From contig NZ_BJOG01000005.1 in the NCBI RefSeq assembly GCF_006540085.1, forward strand, positions 186,001 to 250,000: 64,000 bases of DNA, written 5' to 3'. Below the pieces are notes generated by a model. The model had not been told where the DNA came from and ran no database searches. It worked only from the letters and a program-made list of their open reading frames with translations. The translations under genes and the position numbers were made by a program. Below, piece by piece: positions 39,451 to 48,667 of this stretch. The first letter of the stretch is position 1; every line of letters starts with the position of its first letter. This DNA is from Microbacterium oxydans. Lineage in GTDB: Bacteria > Actinomycetota > Actinomycetes > Actinomycetales > Microbacteriaceae.

Positions 39451-40761
39451 ATGCGCCTCTCCGTCATCGGCTGCGGATATCTCGGAGCCGTTCATGCCGC
39501 CGCCATGGCCTCCCTGGGACACGACGTCGTGGGCATCGACGTCGACCGGGACAAGGTCGCCGCGCTCGCGTCGGGCGCTGCGCCGTTCTTCGAACCACGA
39601 CTCGCCGAGCTCATCGCGGAAGGCCTGTCGACCGGAAGGCTCCGCTTCAGCGCGCGGATGGCCGATGCCGGGGGCGCAGACGTGCACTTCCTCGCTGTCG
39701 GCACCCCACAGGCCCCGGGTGCGCACTCCGCAGATCTCCGCTATGTCTACGCGGCTGTCGACGATCTGCTCCCCCACCTGCGCCCAGGAGACGTGGTGGC
39801 CGGCAAATCCACCGTTCCCGTCGGCACCGCAGGCGAGCTCGCCGCTCGCATCTCCCCCACGGGTGCGACGCTCGTCTGGAATCCGGAGTTCCTCCGCGAG
39901 GGCTGGGCCGTGCACGACACCTTGACACCGGACCGTCTCGTCGTGGGTGCCGAGTCGGATGCCGCCGGCGAGCGCGCGGTCTGGATCCTCCGTGACGTGT
40001 ACGGTGCCGCCGTCGAAAGCGGGGTGCCGTTCCTGGTGACGGATCTCGCGACCGCGGAACTGGTCAAGGGAGCGGCGAACGCCTTCCTCGCCACGAAGAT
40101 CTCCTTCATCAACGCGATGGCGGAGATCGCGGAGGCGTCCGGCGCAGACGTCGCTCTGCTCGCCGATGCGCTCGGCCATGACACACGGATCGGGCGGCGC
40201 TATCTCGGCGCGGGCATCGGATTCGGCGGCGGTTGTCTGCCCAAGGACATCAGGGCGTTCGCCGCGCGGGCGGAAGAGCTGGGCCGCGGCGAGGCGGTCG
40301 GCTTCCTGCGTGAAGTCGACACGATCAATCTCCGGCGTCGCGATCGAGCCGTGCAGCTCGTCGTGGATGCACTGGGCGGTCTGGTGTTCGGTCGCAGGAT
40401 CGCCGTGCTGGGAGCGGCGTTCAAGCCCTTCAGCGACGACATCCGGGACTCACCGGCCCTCGACGTCGCCGTGCGTCTTCGCGGTCTGGGCGCTGATGTC
40501 GTGGTCACCGACCCCGCTGCCGTCGACAACGCGGCCAAGGCGCATCCGCAGCTGGGCTACGCCCGTGACCGCGACGAGGCGCTGCGGGAGGCCGATGCCG
40601 TCGTGGTCGTCACCGAGTGGGATGAGTATCGACGGGACCTCTCGCCGGAGCACGCCGGGGCACTCGTACGGGGCCGGGTCATCGTGGACGGCCGCAACTG
40701 CCTCGACTCGACCGCGTGGCGCGCCGCCGGCTGGCAGTACCACGGCATGGGTCGGCGCTGA
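39451..40761 (+). CDS. UDP-glucose 6-dehydrogenase
   Basis: A 436-residue UDP-glucose/GDP-mannose dehydrogenase, making UDP-glucuronate for envelope sugars. SVIGCGYLGAVHAA is the NAD-binding site; GFGGGCLPKD carries the catalytic Cys; VWNPEFLREG and ELVKGAANAFLATKISFINA are family blocks; the C-terminal domain starts near 300 (VLGAAFKPFSDDIRDSPAL). The start has GGTGG a few bases upstream. It converges on the glycosyltransferase fusion 12 bases away, suggesting a shared polysaccharide role (inference). Confidence 0.93.
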   Translation: MRLSVIGCGYLGAVHAAAMASLGHDVVGIDVDRDKVAALASGAAPFFEPRLAELIAEGLSTGRLRFSARMADAGGADVHFLAVGTPQAPGAHSADLRYVYAAVDDLLPHLRPGDVVAGKSTVPVGTAGELAARISPTGATLVWNPEFLREGWAVHDTLTPDRLVVGAESDAAGERAVWILRDVYGAAVESGVPFLVTDLATAELVKGAANAFLATKISFINAMAEIAEASGADVALLADALGHDTRIGRRYLGAGIGFGGGCLPKDIRAFAARAEELGRGEAVGFLREVDTINLRRRDRAVQLVVDALGGLVFGRRIAVLGAAFKPFSDDIRDSPALDVAVRLRGLGADVVVTDPAAVDNAAKAHPQLGYARDRDEALREADAVVVVTEWDEYRRDLSPEHAGALVRGRVIVDGRNCLDSTAWRAAGWQYHGMGRR

Positions 40762-40773
40762 GCGAGCGGGGTC

Positions 40774-42714
40774 TCAGGGCACGACCGCAGCGAACGCCGC
40801 AGACGGCCGACCGAGGTACACGTAGCCATCGTGCTTCGCGATCCTCCCGTCACCCGCCGCGCGACCGTTGAGGCGGCGCCAGACCCACGGAAGCGCATGC
40901 CGTCGCCACCACACACCGGCGCCGATGGTCTCATGGTCGTGCATCGCTGCGTCGAGCACCCCGAGCGCATCGGCATCGGGGACACCGAGCACTTCGGCGC
41001 CACGGTAGGCGAGGAAACGGTGGCCCCGGCTGCTCAGGTGGACCAGATCCTCGCCCCAGTTCGCGCGCTCGGCCAGCGAGGGGTGCAGATCCGTATCGAT
41101 CAGGATCGCGCCGGTGCGGGCGGCGATCCCGCTCAACGCGGTGGCGAAGGCGGAGAACCTCCGCGTATAGATCGACGCAGCGCGACGGCCGGGGAGAAAG
41201 GGCGTGACGAGGAGCACGTCCGCCCCTATTCCCCGCAGCCGGCGCACGGCGTCCTCTAGCTCCGCGGCGAGCGCGGTGACATCGACGCGGGGCTTCACGA
41301 GGTCGTTCGCACCGATCAGGATCGACACGAGGTCGGGCCGAAGCTCGAGTGCCCTGGCCAGTTGCAGTCCGGCGACGTCTCGGACGCGCTTGGACCTGAT
41401 GGCCAGGTTCGCGTAGTGCAGACCTCCTCTCGCGGCGAGCAGGAGCGCGAGACGGTCGGCCCATCCTCTCAGCGCACCATCGGGTGCCGGATCGCAGAGC
41501 CCTTCCGTGAGAGAGTCACCGAGCGCGACGTACCGCCGCCACCGACGGGAGACGATCGTCGCGGGCGGCTCGGGGCGCACGAGGCGACGAGCGCGAGCCC
41601 GGGAGTCCACCGCATGCAGCGTCCTCGCCTCGTCGAAGTGGTCGAGGAGCTGGTCGCATACCTTCTCCCAGCTGCGCTCCTGCACGGCTTCGCGCCCGGC
41701 CTCGCCGAAAGCCCGCCTCTTGCGCGCATCGCCGGCGAGGTCGGACACCCGACCCCGCAGATCGTCGAGGTCCCCCGGCCGGTAAAGCCATCCGTCGATG
41801 CCCATGCGCACGAGACCCAGCGGACCGCCGCGACCCGTCGCGATCACGGGGACACCGCTCGCATGGGCTTCTTGCAGGGTCTGACCGAATGTCTCGCTCT
41901 CGCCGGGGTGGACGAACAGGTCGAAAGATGCCATCGCCGCGGCGAGCGCGTCCCCGTCGAGGTGGCCGAGGAAGAGGGCATCGGGTAGCAGTCCCTGCGC
42001 CTTCGCTCTGCTGGGCCCGTCCCCCACGATCACCAGGCGTGTGCCGGGGATACCGCGGAGTGCGACGAGGTCTTCGACCTGCTTCTCCGGCGCGAGACGT
42101 CCGACGTAGCCGATGACGACGTCGGCGCCCCAGCCGGCTCGGAGCGCGCCGTCGCGTCGCGACGGCTGGAACCGCTCGGCGTCGACGCCCCTCCCCCAGC
42201 GACGCACGCGGTCGATACCCAGCGCGGTGAGCTGCCTGGCCGAGTCGGCGGAGGGCGCGAGGGTGATGGTGGCGCGTCGATGCAGGCGGGCGATGTGAGC
42301 CTGGGCGATGCCCGTGGTCGCCGCGACCCGATAGCGCTCGGTGTATGCGGCAACGTCGGTCTGATAGGCGGCGACGGCCGGCAGCTCCAGGCGCTCGGCG
42401 GCCAGCACCCCACGCCACCCCAATGCGAAAGGGGAAGCGAGGTGCACGACATCGGGCTGGAAGCGAGCGAGCGAGGTGGCGATGCGGTGAGCGCTCGACG
42501 TTCCCACCCTCACGTGCCGGTACCCCGGAAGAGCGAGACTCGGTATCGGTTCGACGGGGGCACCGCTGATCTCGGACGGTGCGCCGACGGCCGCGGGCGC
42601 GACGACATGAGCTTCATGCCCTCGCCGTTCGAGGTGTCGCAGGATCTGCAGCACCGAGCCGGTGACACCGTTCATGTGCGGAAGGAAGGACTCGGTGACG
42701 ATCGCTACTCTCAC
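40774..42714 (-). CDS. GT4 glycosyltransferase fused to an SGNH hydrolase
   Basis: A 646-residue fusion. Residues 1-370 are a GT4 glycosyltransferase resembling actinobacterial mannosyltransferases: TESFLPHMNGVTGSV, YVGRLAPEKQVEDL and ESETFGQTLQEA, the EX7E motif. Residues 393-575 are an SGNH/GDSL hydrolase: YVALGDSLTEG (Ser401), GANDLV (468-473), and DLVH (Asp556, His559). The tail is basic. The GTG at 42714 was chosen since the family start RVAIVTESFLPHMNG follows. Adding a sugar and removing an acyl group on one substrate is a plausible joint job but unproven. CATCCT stands 6 bases before the GTG (imperfect -10). Confidence 0.88.
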   Translation of the reverse strand: MRVAIVTESFLPHMNGVTGSVLQILRHLERRGHEAHVVAPAAVGAPSEISGAPVEPIPSLALPGYRHVRVGTSSAHRIATSLARFQPDVVHLASPFALGWRGVLAAERLELPAVAAYQTDVAAYTERYRVAATTGIAQAHIARLHRRATITLAPSADSARQLTALGIDRVRRWGRGVDAERFQPSRRDGALRAGWGADVVIGYVGRLAPEKQVEDLVALRGIPGTRLVIVGDGPSRAKAQGLLPDALFLGHLDGDALAAAMASFDLFVHPGESETFGQTLQEAHASGVPVIATGRGGPLGLVRMGIDGWLYRPGDLDDLRGRVSDLAGDARKRRAFGEAGREAVQERSWEKVCDQLLDHFDEARTLHAVDSRARARRLVRPEPPATIVSRRWRRYVALGDSLTEGLCDPAPDGALRGWADRLALLLAARGGLHYANLAIRSKRVRDVAGLQLARALELRPDLVSILIGANDLVKPRVDVTALAAELEDAVRRLRGIGADVLLVTPFLPGRRAASIYTRRFSAFATALSGIAARTGAILIDTDLHPSLAERANWGEDLVHLSSRGHRFLAYRGAEVLGVPDADALGVLDAAMHDHETIGAGVWWRRHALPWVWRRLNGRAAGDGRIAKHDGYVYLGRPSAAFAAVVP

Positions 42715-42845
42715 AGGCCCAGGATGACGGTCCGTACGAGCGGGGACGCCCGCAGACGCCCTTCTGCACCGGATGTTCACCGGATGCTGGAGAACGGGTC
42801 ACCGGCTATCCGTTCTTTGGTTCCCGTTCACCCTCTGGGGGCAGA

Positions 42846-43439
42846 GTGAGCGACGTGCCGACGGATCTGCTGACCGCCTCACTCGCTGGCCCTTGGAGCC
42901 TGGTCCTGATGAGCGTGCTCGTGGTGGGGGACGCCTTCTTCGTCGTGGTGCCCGGTGAGGTCGCGGTGACCGCCCTCGGTGCGATCGCGGTCACGACGGG
43001 CTCCCCGCCCCTGTGGGCTGTGGTCGTGTGTGCCGCCGTCGCCGCTGCTCTGGGTGACGCCTGCTGCTACCTCATCGGGTGGTCGGTTGGCACCGAGCGC
43101 TGGCGGTGGATGCGGGCACCACGCGTGCTCCAGGCTCTGGATTGGGCTCGCCGCCGCTTGGACGGCGGGATGGCCACGGTGCTGTTCACCGCGAGGTTCG
43201 TGCCGTTCGCGCGGCTTGCGATCAATCTGGTCGCCGGGGCATCGCGTGTCCACCCGCCGCGCTACCTCGCGCTCGTCAGTCTCGCTGCGACCGGGTGGGC
43301 GCTGTACCAGGCCGCGGTGGGCGCAACTGTCGCGACGCTCGTCCCCGGAGGTCCGCTCGTGGCCGTGCCCGTCTCCATCGTGCTCGCGATCGGGATCGGG
43401 GCGCTGATCGACCTGTGCGTGCGCCGCTCCAGAGGGTGA
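42846..43439 (+). CDS. DedA-family membrane protein
   Basis: A 197-residue membrane protein of the DedA/SNARE-associated family: VVGDAFFVVVPGEVAV, AALGDACCYLIGWSVG, ARFVPFARLAINLVAGASR (the conserved F-x-R-F-x-P-x-x-R region) and a C-terminal helix. Relatives flip lipids such as undecaprenyl phosphate or phosphatidylethanolamine. The start is a GTG with GGGGGCAG upstream. It is divergent from the glycosyltransferase fusion. Confidence 0.9.
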   Translation: MSDVPTDLLTASLAGPWSLVLMSVLVVGDAFFVVVPGEVAVTALGAIAVTTGSPPLWAVVVCAAVAAALGDACCYLIGWSVGTERWRWMRAPRVLQALDWARRRLDGGMATVLFTARFVPFARLAINLVAGASRVHPPRYLALVSLAATGWALYQAAVGATVATLVPGGPLVAVPVSIVLAIGIGALIDLCVRRSRG

Positions 43440-43470
43440 CCCACCCGGGCACGTGCCCTAGGCTCGGGTC

Positions 43471-43647
43471 ATGAGCACCGAAGAAGGCGCCTCCTCTTCT
43501 GAGGAGATGAAGCGCAAGTTCAAGGAAGCGCTCGAGAAGAAGAACGCGCACCACCGGCAGGGCGAGGCACACCTCGACGGCGATTCCGCCGTGCACAGTG
43601 CGAACGCCCCGCAGACGCGGCGCGAGTTCCGACGCAAGAGCGGTTGA
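43471..43647 (+). CDS. DUF5302 small protein
   Basis: A 58-residue, strongly charged protein: MSTEEGASSSEEMKRKFKEA, then LEKKNAHHRQGEAHLDGDSA and a C-terminal QTRREFRRKSG. It matches the DUF5302 family (KNxHHRxGxxHxDG, FRRK end), short actinobacterial proteins of unknown function. TAGGCT (43459-43464) stands 6 bases before the ATG (leaderless pattern). The gene is short and easily missed. Confidence 0.85.
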   Translation: MSTEEGASSSEEMKRKFKEALEKKNAHHRQGEAHLDGDSAVHSANAPQTRREFRRKSG

Positions 43648-43654
43648 CCGCGCG

Positions 43655-43688
43655 GATGCGGGAGCCGGCTCGGCCGGGCTCCCGCATC
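43655..43688. terminator. Bidirectional terminator between DUF5302 and dctA
   Basis: GATGCGGGAGCC (43655-43666) pairs perfectly with GGCTCCCGCATC (43677-43688), loop of 10 bases. It lies between the DUF5302 stop and the convergent dctA stop. No U-run on the plus side. Confidence 0.75.
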
Positions 43689-43701
43689 CCCCACTTCCGT
43701 C

Positions 43702-45141
43702 TCAGCGGCGGTCGGCGCGGAGCCGGGCCCGCTCCTCCTTCGCCGCCATCTCGGAGACCGCCGCTTCGCGGAGCTCCTGCATGTCAGCGGCCTGGGCGCT
43801 GCCCACCGGCTCGTGCGCATCGACGCCGTCGAGCAGGGACTCGTCGAAGGGCAGCTCCCCGCTGAGCACGCGTCGCACGCGGTCGCGGTCGATCTGCTTC
43901 GTCCACGTGCCGATCAACAGGGTCGCGACCGCATTGCCGGTGAAGTTCGTGAGTGCTCGCCCCTCCGACATGAACCGATCGATGCCCACGATCACCCCGA
44001 CACCGTCCACCAGGTCGGGGCGGTATGCCTGGAGGCCGCCGGCGAGGGTGGCGAGGCCCGCGCCGGTGACTCCGGCGGCGCCCTTGCTCGCGATGATCAT
44101 GAACACGAGCAGACCGATCTGCTCGCCGATCGTCATCGGCTGGCCCATGCCCGTGGCGATGAACAGCGAAGCCATCGTCAGGTAGATGGCCGTGCCGTCG
44201 AGGTTGAACGAGTACCCGGTCGGAACGGTGATGCCCACGACCGGCTTGGAGACGCCGACGAACTCCATCTTCGCGATCAGCCGGGGCAGCGCGGATTCCG
44301 AGGAAGACGTTCCAACGATGAGCAGGTACTCCCTGGCGAGGTACTTCATGAGCGCGAAGATGTTCACCCGTGTGACGGTCCACAGCAGCACCCCGAGGAT
44401 GACGACGATGAACAGGATGCAGGTGATGTAGAAGGCGACCATCAGCGTGCCCAGGCTCCAGATCGCGGCGACACCGGTCTTGCCGACCACGGCGGCGATC
44501 GCACCGAAGGCCCCGAGCGGAGCCAGCCACAGGATCATGCCGAGAATGCGGAAGACGAGCTTCTGGAGCTGCTTGACCGCGTCCATGATCGGGGCGCCAC
44601 GGTCGCCGAGCCCCTGCAGGGCGAAGCCGACGAGGAGCGCGATGAACAGCACCTGCAGCACGCTCTCACCCGTGAACGCCGAGAAGAACGTGGTCGGGAT
44701 GATGCCGAGGATGAACTCCTGTGTCGTCTTGGCCTCCGCCTCGACCGCATCGTACGTCGACGAGGCCATGTCGAGTCCGGAGCCCGGGTGGATGATGTTC
44801 CCCACGACGAGACCGATCGCGAGGGCGAAGGTCGACATGACCATGAAGTACAGCAGCGCGAGTCCGCCGATCTTGCCGACGGTGGCCGCCTTGGCTATCG
44901 ACCCCACTCCGACCACGATCGTGCAGAAGATGATCGGGGCGATCATCATCTTGATCAGAGCCACGAATCCCTTGCCCAGCGGCTCGAAAGCCTGTCCCAC
45001 CTCGGGCCAGACGAGACCGACGACCGCACCGAGCACGACCGCCAGGAGCACCGACACATACAGCCAGGTGTGCCGGTCCCACGATTGCTTCCCTCGCCGC
45101 CAGTTGAACTTCGGCAGTGAGAATCCTGTTGTGAGCGCCAT
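43702..45141 (-). CDS. dctA: C4-dicarboxylate/proton (sodium) symporter, DctA-like
   Basis: A 479-residue DAACS-family carrier: about eight helices, the serine-rich hairpin VGTSSSESALPRLIAKM, and GYSFNLDGTAIYLTMASLFIA with the NLDGT ion site. The ATG at 45141 has GAGGAGGA upstream. Its tail after residue 440 is long and charged. It imports succinate, fumarate or malate and is divergent from a CitA/DcuS-type sensor gene that probably controls it. Glutamate/aspartate carriers of the same family are the alternative. Confidence 0.87.
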   Translation of the reverse strand: MALTTGFSLPKFNWRRGKQSWDRHTWLYVSVLLAVVLGAVVGLVWPEVGQAFEPLGKGFVALIKMMIAPIIFCTIVVGVGSIAKAATVGKIGGLALLYFMVMSTFALAIGLVVGNIIHPGSGLDMASSTYDAVEAEAKTTQEFILGIIPTTFFSAFTGESVLQVLFIALLVGFALQGLGDRGAPIMDAVKQLQKLVFRILGMILWLAPLGAFGAIAAVVGKTGVAAIWSLGTLMVAFYITCILFIVVILGVLLWTVTRVNIFALMKYLAREYLLIVGTSSSESALPRLIAKMEFVGVSKPVVGITVPTGYSFNLDGTAIYLTMASLFIATGMGQPMTIGEQIGLLVFMIIASKGAAGVTGAGLATLAGGLQAYRPDLVDGVGVIVGIDRFMSEGRALTNFTGNAVATLLIGTWTKQIDRDRVRRVLSGELPFDESLLDGVDAHEPVGSAQAADMQELREAAVSEMAAKEERARLRADRR

Positions 45142-45286
45142 CGCGTCCTCCTCGATCATCGACGTCATCGTCCGGTGGGCGGCTGCTTCGCCGCCGATCA
45201 GAGTTCACGGTCCTCGACTTCCCGCATCGGGGCGAGTTGTGGTCGTATTGGTCACGGCACCAGAGCAACGACGATCGGAGGAAGCG

Positions 45287-46576
45287 ATGGCGCGCCCCTC
45301 CCGCACCCGCAGCACCGCCTCCCGTGTGTTCGCCGTGCTGCTGGTCGCCGCCGTCGTGATCGGCATCCTCGTCGCGGGCTTCCTGGTGCTGGAGGCGCAA
45401 CGATCGATCCGCGCCGAGGCGGAACGGGTCACGGCCGCCACTGCCGTCTCGCTCGCTGCCTCCCCGGACGTGATCGACGGTCTGAGCTCGGACGACCGGG
45501 AAGCGGCCACACGGGTGCTCGAGCCCTACTCGCTGACCGTGGTCGCCGGTGCGGGACTCGACTTCATCACGGTGATGACTCCCGACGGCACGCGGATCAC
45601 CCACCCCGACGCCGACCAGATCGGCGGAACCTACCTGGGAACGATCCCCGCGTCGCCGCGCACGCTCACCGAGGAGTTCACCGGCACCCTGGGACCATCG
45701 GTACGGACCATCGTCCCGGTCACCGCGCCGGATGACGACCTGATCGGCTGGGTCGCCGCAGGGGTGACGACCGAGTCCATCAGCGATACGCTGATCCGCC
45801 GCCTGCCTCTCACGCTCGGCATCACGATCGCCCTCGTCGCCCTCGGCGCCGGTGGCGCGATCATCGCTCGCCGCGTGACCCGCCGAATCGCCGGCGATCT
45901 CCCGCCCGGCCAGCTGCGCGACGCCGTGTCGTCGTACGAATCGATCCGCACCCTGGGGGAAGCGCTGCGGGCGCAGACGCACGAACACGGGAACAGGATG
46001 CACGCCGCGGTGGCTCTGCTCGAACTCGGACGCCGTGACGAGGCGATCGAGATCCTCACGGAGACGTCCCGTCAGAGCCAATCCCTCGTCGACCAGGTGA
46101 CCGCGCGACGCCACGGCGATCCGGCCGTCGGAGCGCTCCTCCTCGGAAAGGCCTCGCAGGCCAAGGAACGCGGCATCGACTGGCGGGTGCACATCGAGCC
46201 GGACACTCCCCGCACTCCCCTGTCGACCGTGGACGCCGTGTCCGTGCTCGGCAACCTGGTGGACAACGCCATGGATGCCGCGGCCGAGTCGGACGACCGG
46301 TGGGTGCGGGTCTCGCTGCGCACGCACGACGGCCACGGAATCGTGCTGGAGGTCTCCGACAGCGGTCCCGGAATAGCGCCGGCCGTGCGCGAGCGGATGT
46401 TCGACCAGGGATTCTCCACGAAACCTGCCGATGTGCAAGGGCGCGGCATCGGCCTGGCCCTCGTGCGCTCGGTGGTGAGCGGGGCGGGTGGCTCGGTCAC
46501 GGTGACGGATGCCCCGACGACCTTCCGAGTCGTCCTCCCCGCCGCGGGCGAACGGCAAGGGCGGCGGCGGCGATGA
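45287..46576 (+). CDS. Sensor histidine kinase, CitA/DcuS family
   Basis: A 429-residue membrane kinase: helix 12-36, an external PAS-like sensor (about 40-170), a second helix 173-195, then LRAQTHEHGNRMHA with the phospho-His at 232, an N-box LGNLVDNAMDAA, and G-boxes DSGPGI and GRGIGLAL. The H-box spacing is typical of the DcuS/CitA group, which senses citrate or C4-dicarboxylates. GGAGGAAG precedes the ATG. The regulator follows with a 4-base overlap (ATGA), and dctA is divergent. Confidence 0.93.
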   Translation: MARPSRTRSTASRVFAVLLVAAVVIGILVAGFLVLEAQRSIRAEAERVTAATAVSLAASPDVIDGLSSDDREAATRVLEPYSLTVVAGAGLDFITVMTPDGTRITHPDADQIGGTYLGTIPASPRTLTEEFTGTLGPSVRTIVPVTAPDDDLIGWVAAGVTTESISDTLIRRLPLTLGITIALVALGAGGAIIARRVTRRIAGDLPPGQLRDAVSSYESIRTLGEALRAQTHEHGNRMHAAVALLELGRRDEAIEILTETSRQSQSLVDQVTARRHGDPAVGALLLGKASQAKERGIDWRVHIEPDTPRTPLSTVDAVSVLGNLVDNAMDAAAESDDRWVRVSLRTHDGHGIVLEVSDSGPGIAPAVRERMFDQGFSTKPADVQGRGIGLALVRSVVSGAGGSVTVTDAPTTFRVVLPAAGERQGRRRR

Positions 46577-47262
46577 TCCGCGCGCTCATCGTCGACGACG
46601 ACGCACTCACGCTCGAACTGCACCGCGACTACCTTGCCCGTCTCGACGGCTTCGAGGTGACCGGCGAGTGCACGGGCGCCCGCGCCGCGATGACGGCAGT
46701 GCTCGATCGACCCGGCGCATTCGATCTGGTACTGCTCGACATCACGATGCCGGACGGCTCGGGTATCGACGTGCTCCGTGCGCTCCGAGCACGCTCCGCA
46801 GCGCTGGACGTGATCGCGATCACCAGTGTGCGCGACGCCGAGTCGGTGCGGCAGATGGCTGCGCTCGGGGTGTTCCAGTATCTCGTCAAGCCGTTCCCGT
46901 TCACCGTGTTCCGCGAGCGGATGGAACAGTACCGCGCATACAGGGAACAGGCGCGCTCCACCGAGGGCGAGGCCACCCAAGCGGAGATCGATGCACTGCT
47001 CGGCCGCTCCACGGGAACGATCGCGCTGCCCAAGGGACTCTCGACGACCTCCTTGGACAGGGTCGCCGCGGAACTGCGCGCCGGCGGACCGCTCTCGGCG
47101 CGGGAGGCAGCCGAGCGACTCGGCATGTCTCGGGTCGCGGTGCGCCGTTACCTGGAGCATCTGGTCGCCGAGGGTGTGCTGACACGGGGCGCACGCTACG
47201 GCACACGGGGACGACCGGAGACCGAGTACGACTGGAGACGCCCCGGACCGCCTCCCGCTTAG
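46573..47262 (+). CDS. Response regulator, DcuR/CitB family
   Basis: A 229-residue regulator. The receiver domain has the acidic pair VDDD at 8-10, phospho-Asp 56 in LVLLDITMPDG and the Lys in YLVKPF. The C-terminal part has a winged-helix segment (SAREAAERLGMSRVAVRRYLEHLVAEG), as in CitB/DcuR. It is coupled with the kinase gene upstream and probably activates dctA. It ends one base before the convergent FAD oxidase stop. Confidence 0.92.
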   Translation: MIRALIVDDDALTLELHRDYLARLDGFEVTGECTGARAAMTAVLDRPGAFDLVLLDITMPDGSGIDVLRALRARSAALDVIAITSVRDAESVRQMAALGVFQYLVKPFPFTVFRERMEQYRAYREQARSTEGEATQAEIDALLGRSTGTIALPKGLSTTSLDRVAAELRAGGPLSAREAAERLGMSRVAVRRYLEHLVAEGVLTRGARYGTRGRPETEYDWRRPGPPPA

Positions 47263-47263
47263 G

Positions 47264-48616
47264 TCAGCGCGGCAGTCGTCCTTCGTGGAGCAGTCCCTCG
47301 GGGTCGACGCGCGACCGCACGCTGCGCAGTCGGGCGACATCGTCGGCGGTGCCGCATCGGTCGAGCGACTGATCAGGGCCGAGGAAGGTCGCCACGGTCT
47401 GCGGGGCCTCGTTCGGCGCCAGGAGCTCGCGGAACGCCACGAGACTCGCGTCGCCAGGCTCGGTCGGCACACCGGGGATGACCGGGACGAGAGCGTGCAA
47501 CAGCCAGCCGACGGACTGCAGCGATGCGAAGCCCGAGCGGCGCGGGGCGTTCAAGGCACCGCCGAGCATGCGGAGGTCGATGCCCATGATCGGCCAGTGC
47601 TCCGGGAGCTCCCTGAACTCGAGGAGGGCATCGATCGTCTCGTCGTCGAGGATGCTCAGAGCCATCGAAGCACCCCGGCCAGGGGTCGGCTCCGTGGGCT
47701 CGTTCGAGGCGGCGGCCAGTGCAGCGGGCGAAGTCGGACCGGTGATCTCCCTGCGCACCTCCCCTGCTCTACGCACCGTGTCGACCAGTTCGTCCTGCGG
47801 CCCATCGGTCGACAGCACCTGGACGGTGAGGAAGCTGCGTCCCCTGATCTGCTCCGGCAGCTCCGGCGCATCCGGCATGCGCATCGAGTTGACGAACACG
47901 TTGAGCGTCGCGGCTGCTGATACGGCGAGGTCGCGGACCGCACGGACGACCGCGGGAGCGTCGACGACATCGAAGGTGAGGTTGGCGCCCCAGATGTCCG
48001 GTGCTGGCACGAGCTCGATCTCGAGCGCGGTCACGATCCCCACCAGGCCTCCGGCTCCGCGCAATGCCCACATGAGGTCACTGTCGGTGTCATCGTCGAT
48101 GCGCTCATGCGTGCCGTCAGGGCGGAGCACCCATGCCGCGCGCAGGTTGTCGGAGCCGAGACCGCCCGTGCGGCTGAACCAGGAGTGCCCGCCGCCCAGT
48201 GTGTACCCGGCCACGCTGACGACCGGGCTGGTGCCGGCCGGCGCGACCCAGCCGGTTCCCTCCAGCGCCTCGACGACCGCACCCCAGCGCACGCCGGCGC
48301 CGACGGTCGCGACCCCGCTCTCGAGGTCGAGGGACAGCTCGTCGAATGCGCTCATGCGCACCAGGACGGCACCACTCAGGTCGCCGGATGCGCCGTGGCC
48401 GCTTGGCTGGATCGCGAGGCTCGTCCCCGCTTCCCGTGCTGCGCGCAGGAGCACACGGAGGTCGTCGACGTCGGCGGGCGTCGCGACCGCATCTGGATGC
48501 TGCTCGATCGCGAGGTTCCACGGTCGACGCGCCGCGGCGTACGCCGTGTCTGCGGGAAGGACGAGGGTTCCGGTCAGTCGGTCCTGGAGCGCGACGATGG
48601 CGGGGTGCGTTGGCAT
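47264..48616 (-). CDS. FAD-binding oxidoreductase
   Basis: A 450-residue flavoprotein of the PCMH-type (FAD_binding_4) family: PADVDDLRVLLRAAREAGTSLAI then QPSGHGASGDL with the His that may hold FAD, and GYTLGGGHSWFSRTGGLGSDN. The C-terminal domain ends RSRVDPEGLLHEG, a variant of the berberine-bridge DPxNLF. TACGGT is 6 bases before the ATG (start MPTHPAIV). Substrate unknown. Confidence 0.88.
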   Translation of the reverse strand: MPTHPAIVALQDRLTGTLVLPADTAYAAARRPWNLAIEQHPDAVATPADVDDLRVLLRAAREAGTSLAIQPSGHGASGDLSGAVLVRMSAFDELSLDLESGVATVGAGVRWGAVVEALEGTGWVAPAGTSPVVSVAGYTLGGGHSWFSRTGGLGSDNLRAAWVLRPDGTHERIDDDTDSDLMWALRGAGGLVGIVTALEIELVPAPDIWGANLTFDVVDAPAVVRAVRDLAVSAAATLNVFVNSMRMPDAPELPEQIRGRSFLTVQVLSTDGPQDELVDTVRRAGEVRREITGPTSPAALAAASNEPTEPTPGRGASMALSILDDETIDALLEFRELPEHWPIMGIDLRMLGGALNAPRRSGFASLQSVGWLLHALVPVIPGVPTEPGDASLVAFRELLAPNEAPQTVATFLGPDQSLDRCGTADDVARLRSVRSRVDPEGLLHEGRLPR

Positions 48617-48667
48617 GACGCCACCGTACGACATCCCTCGGACATCGTCGACGGCGTCATGCGCGAC

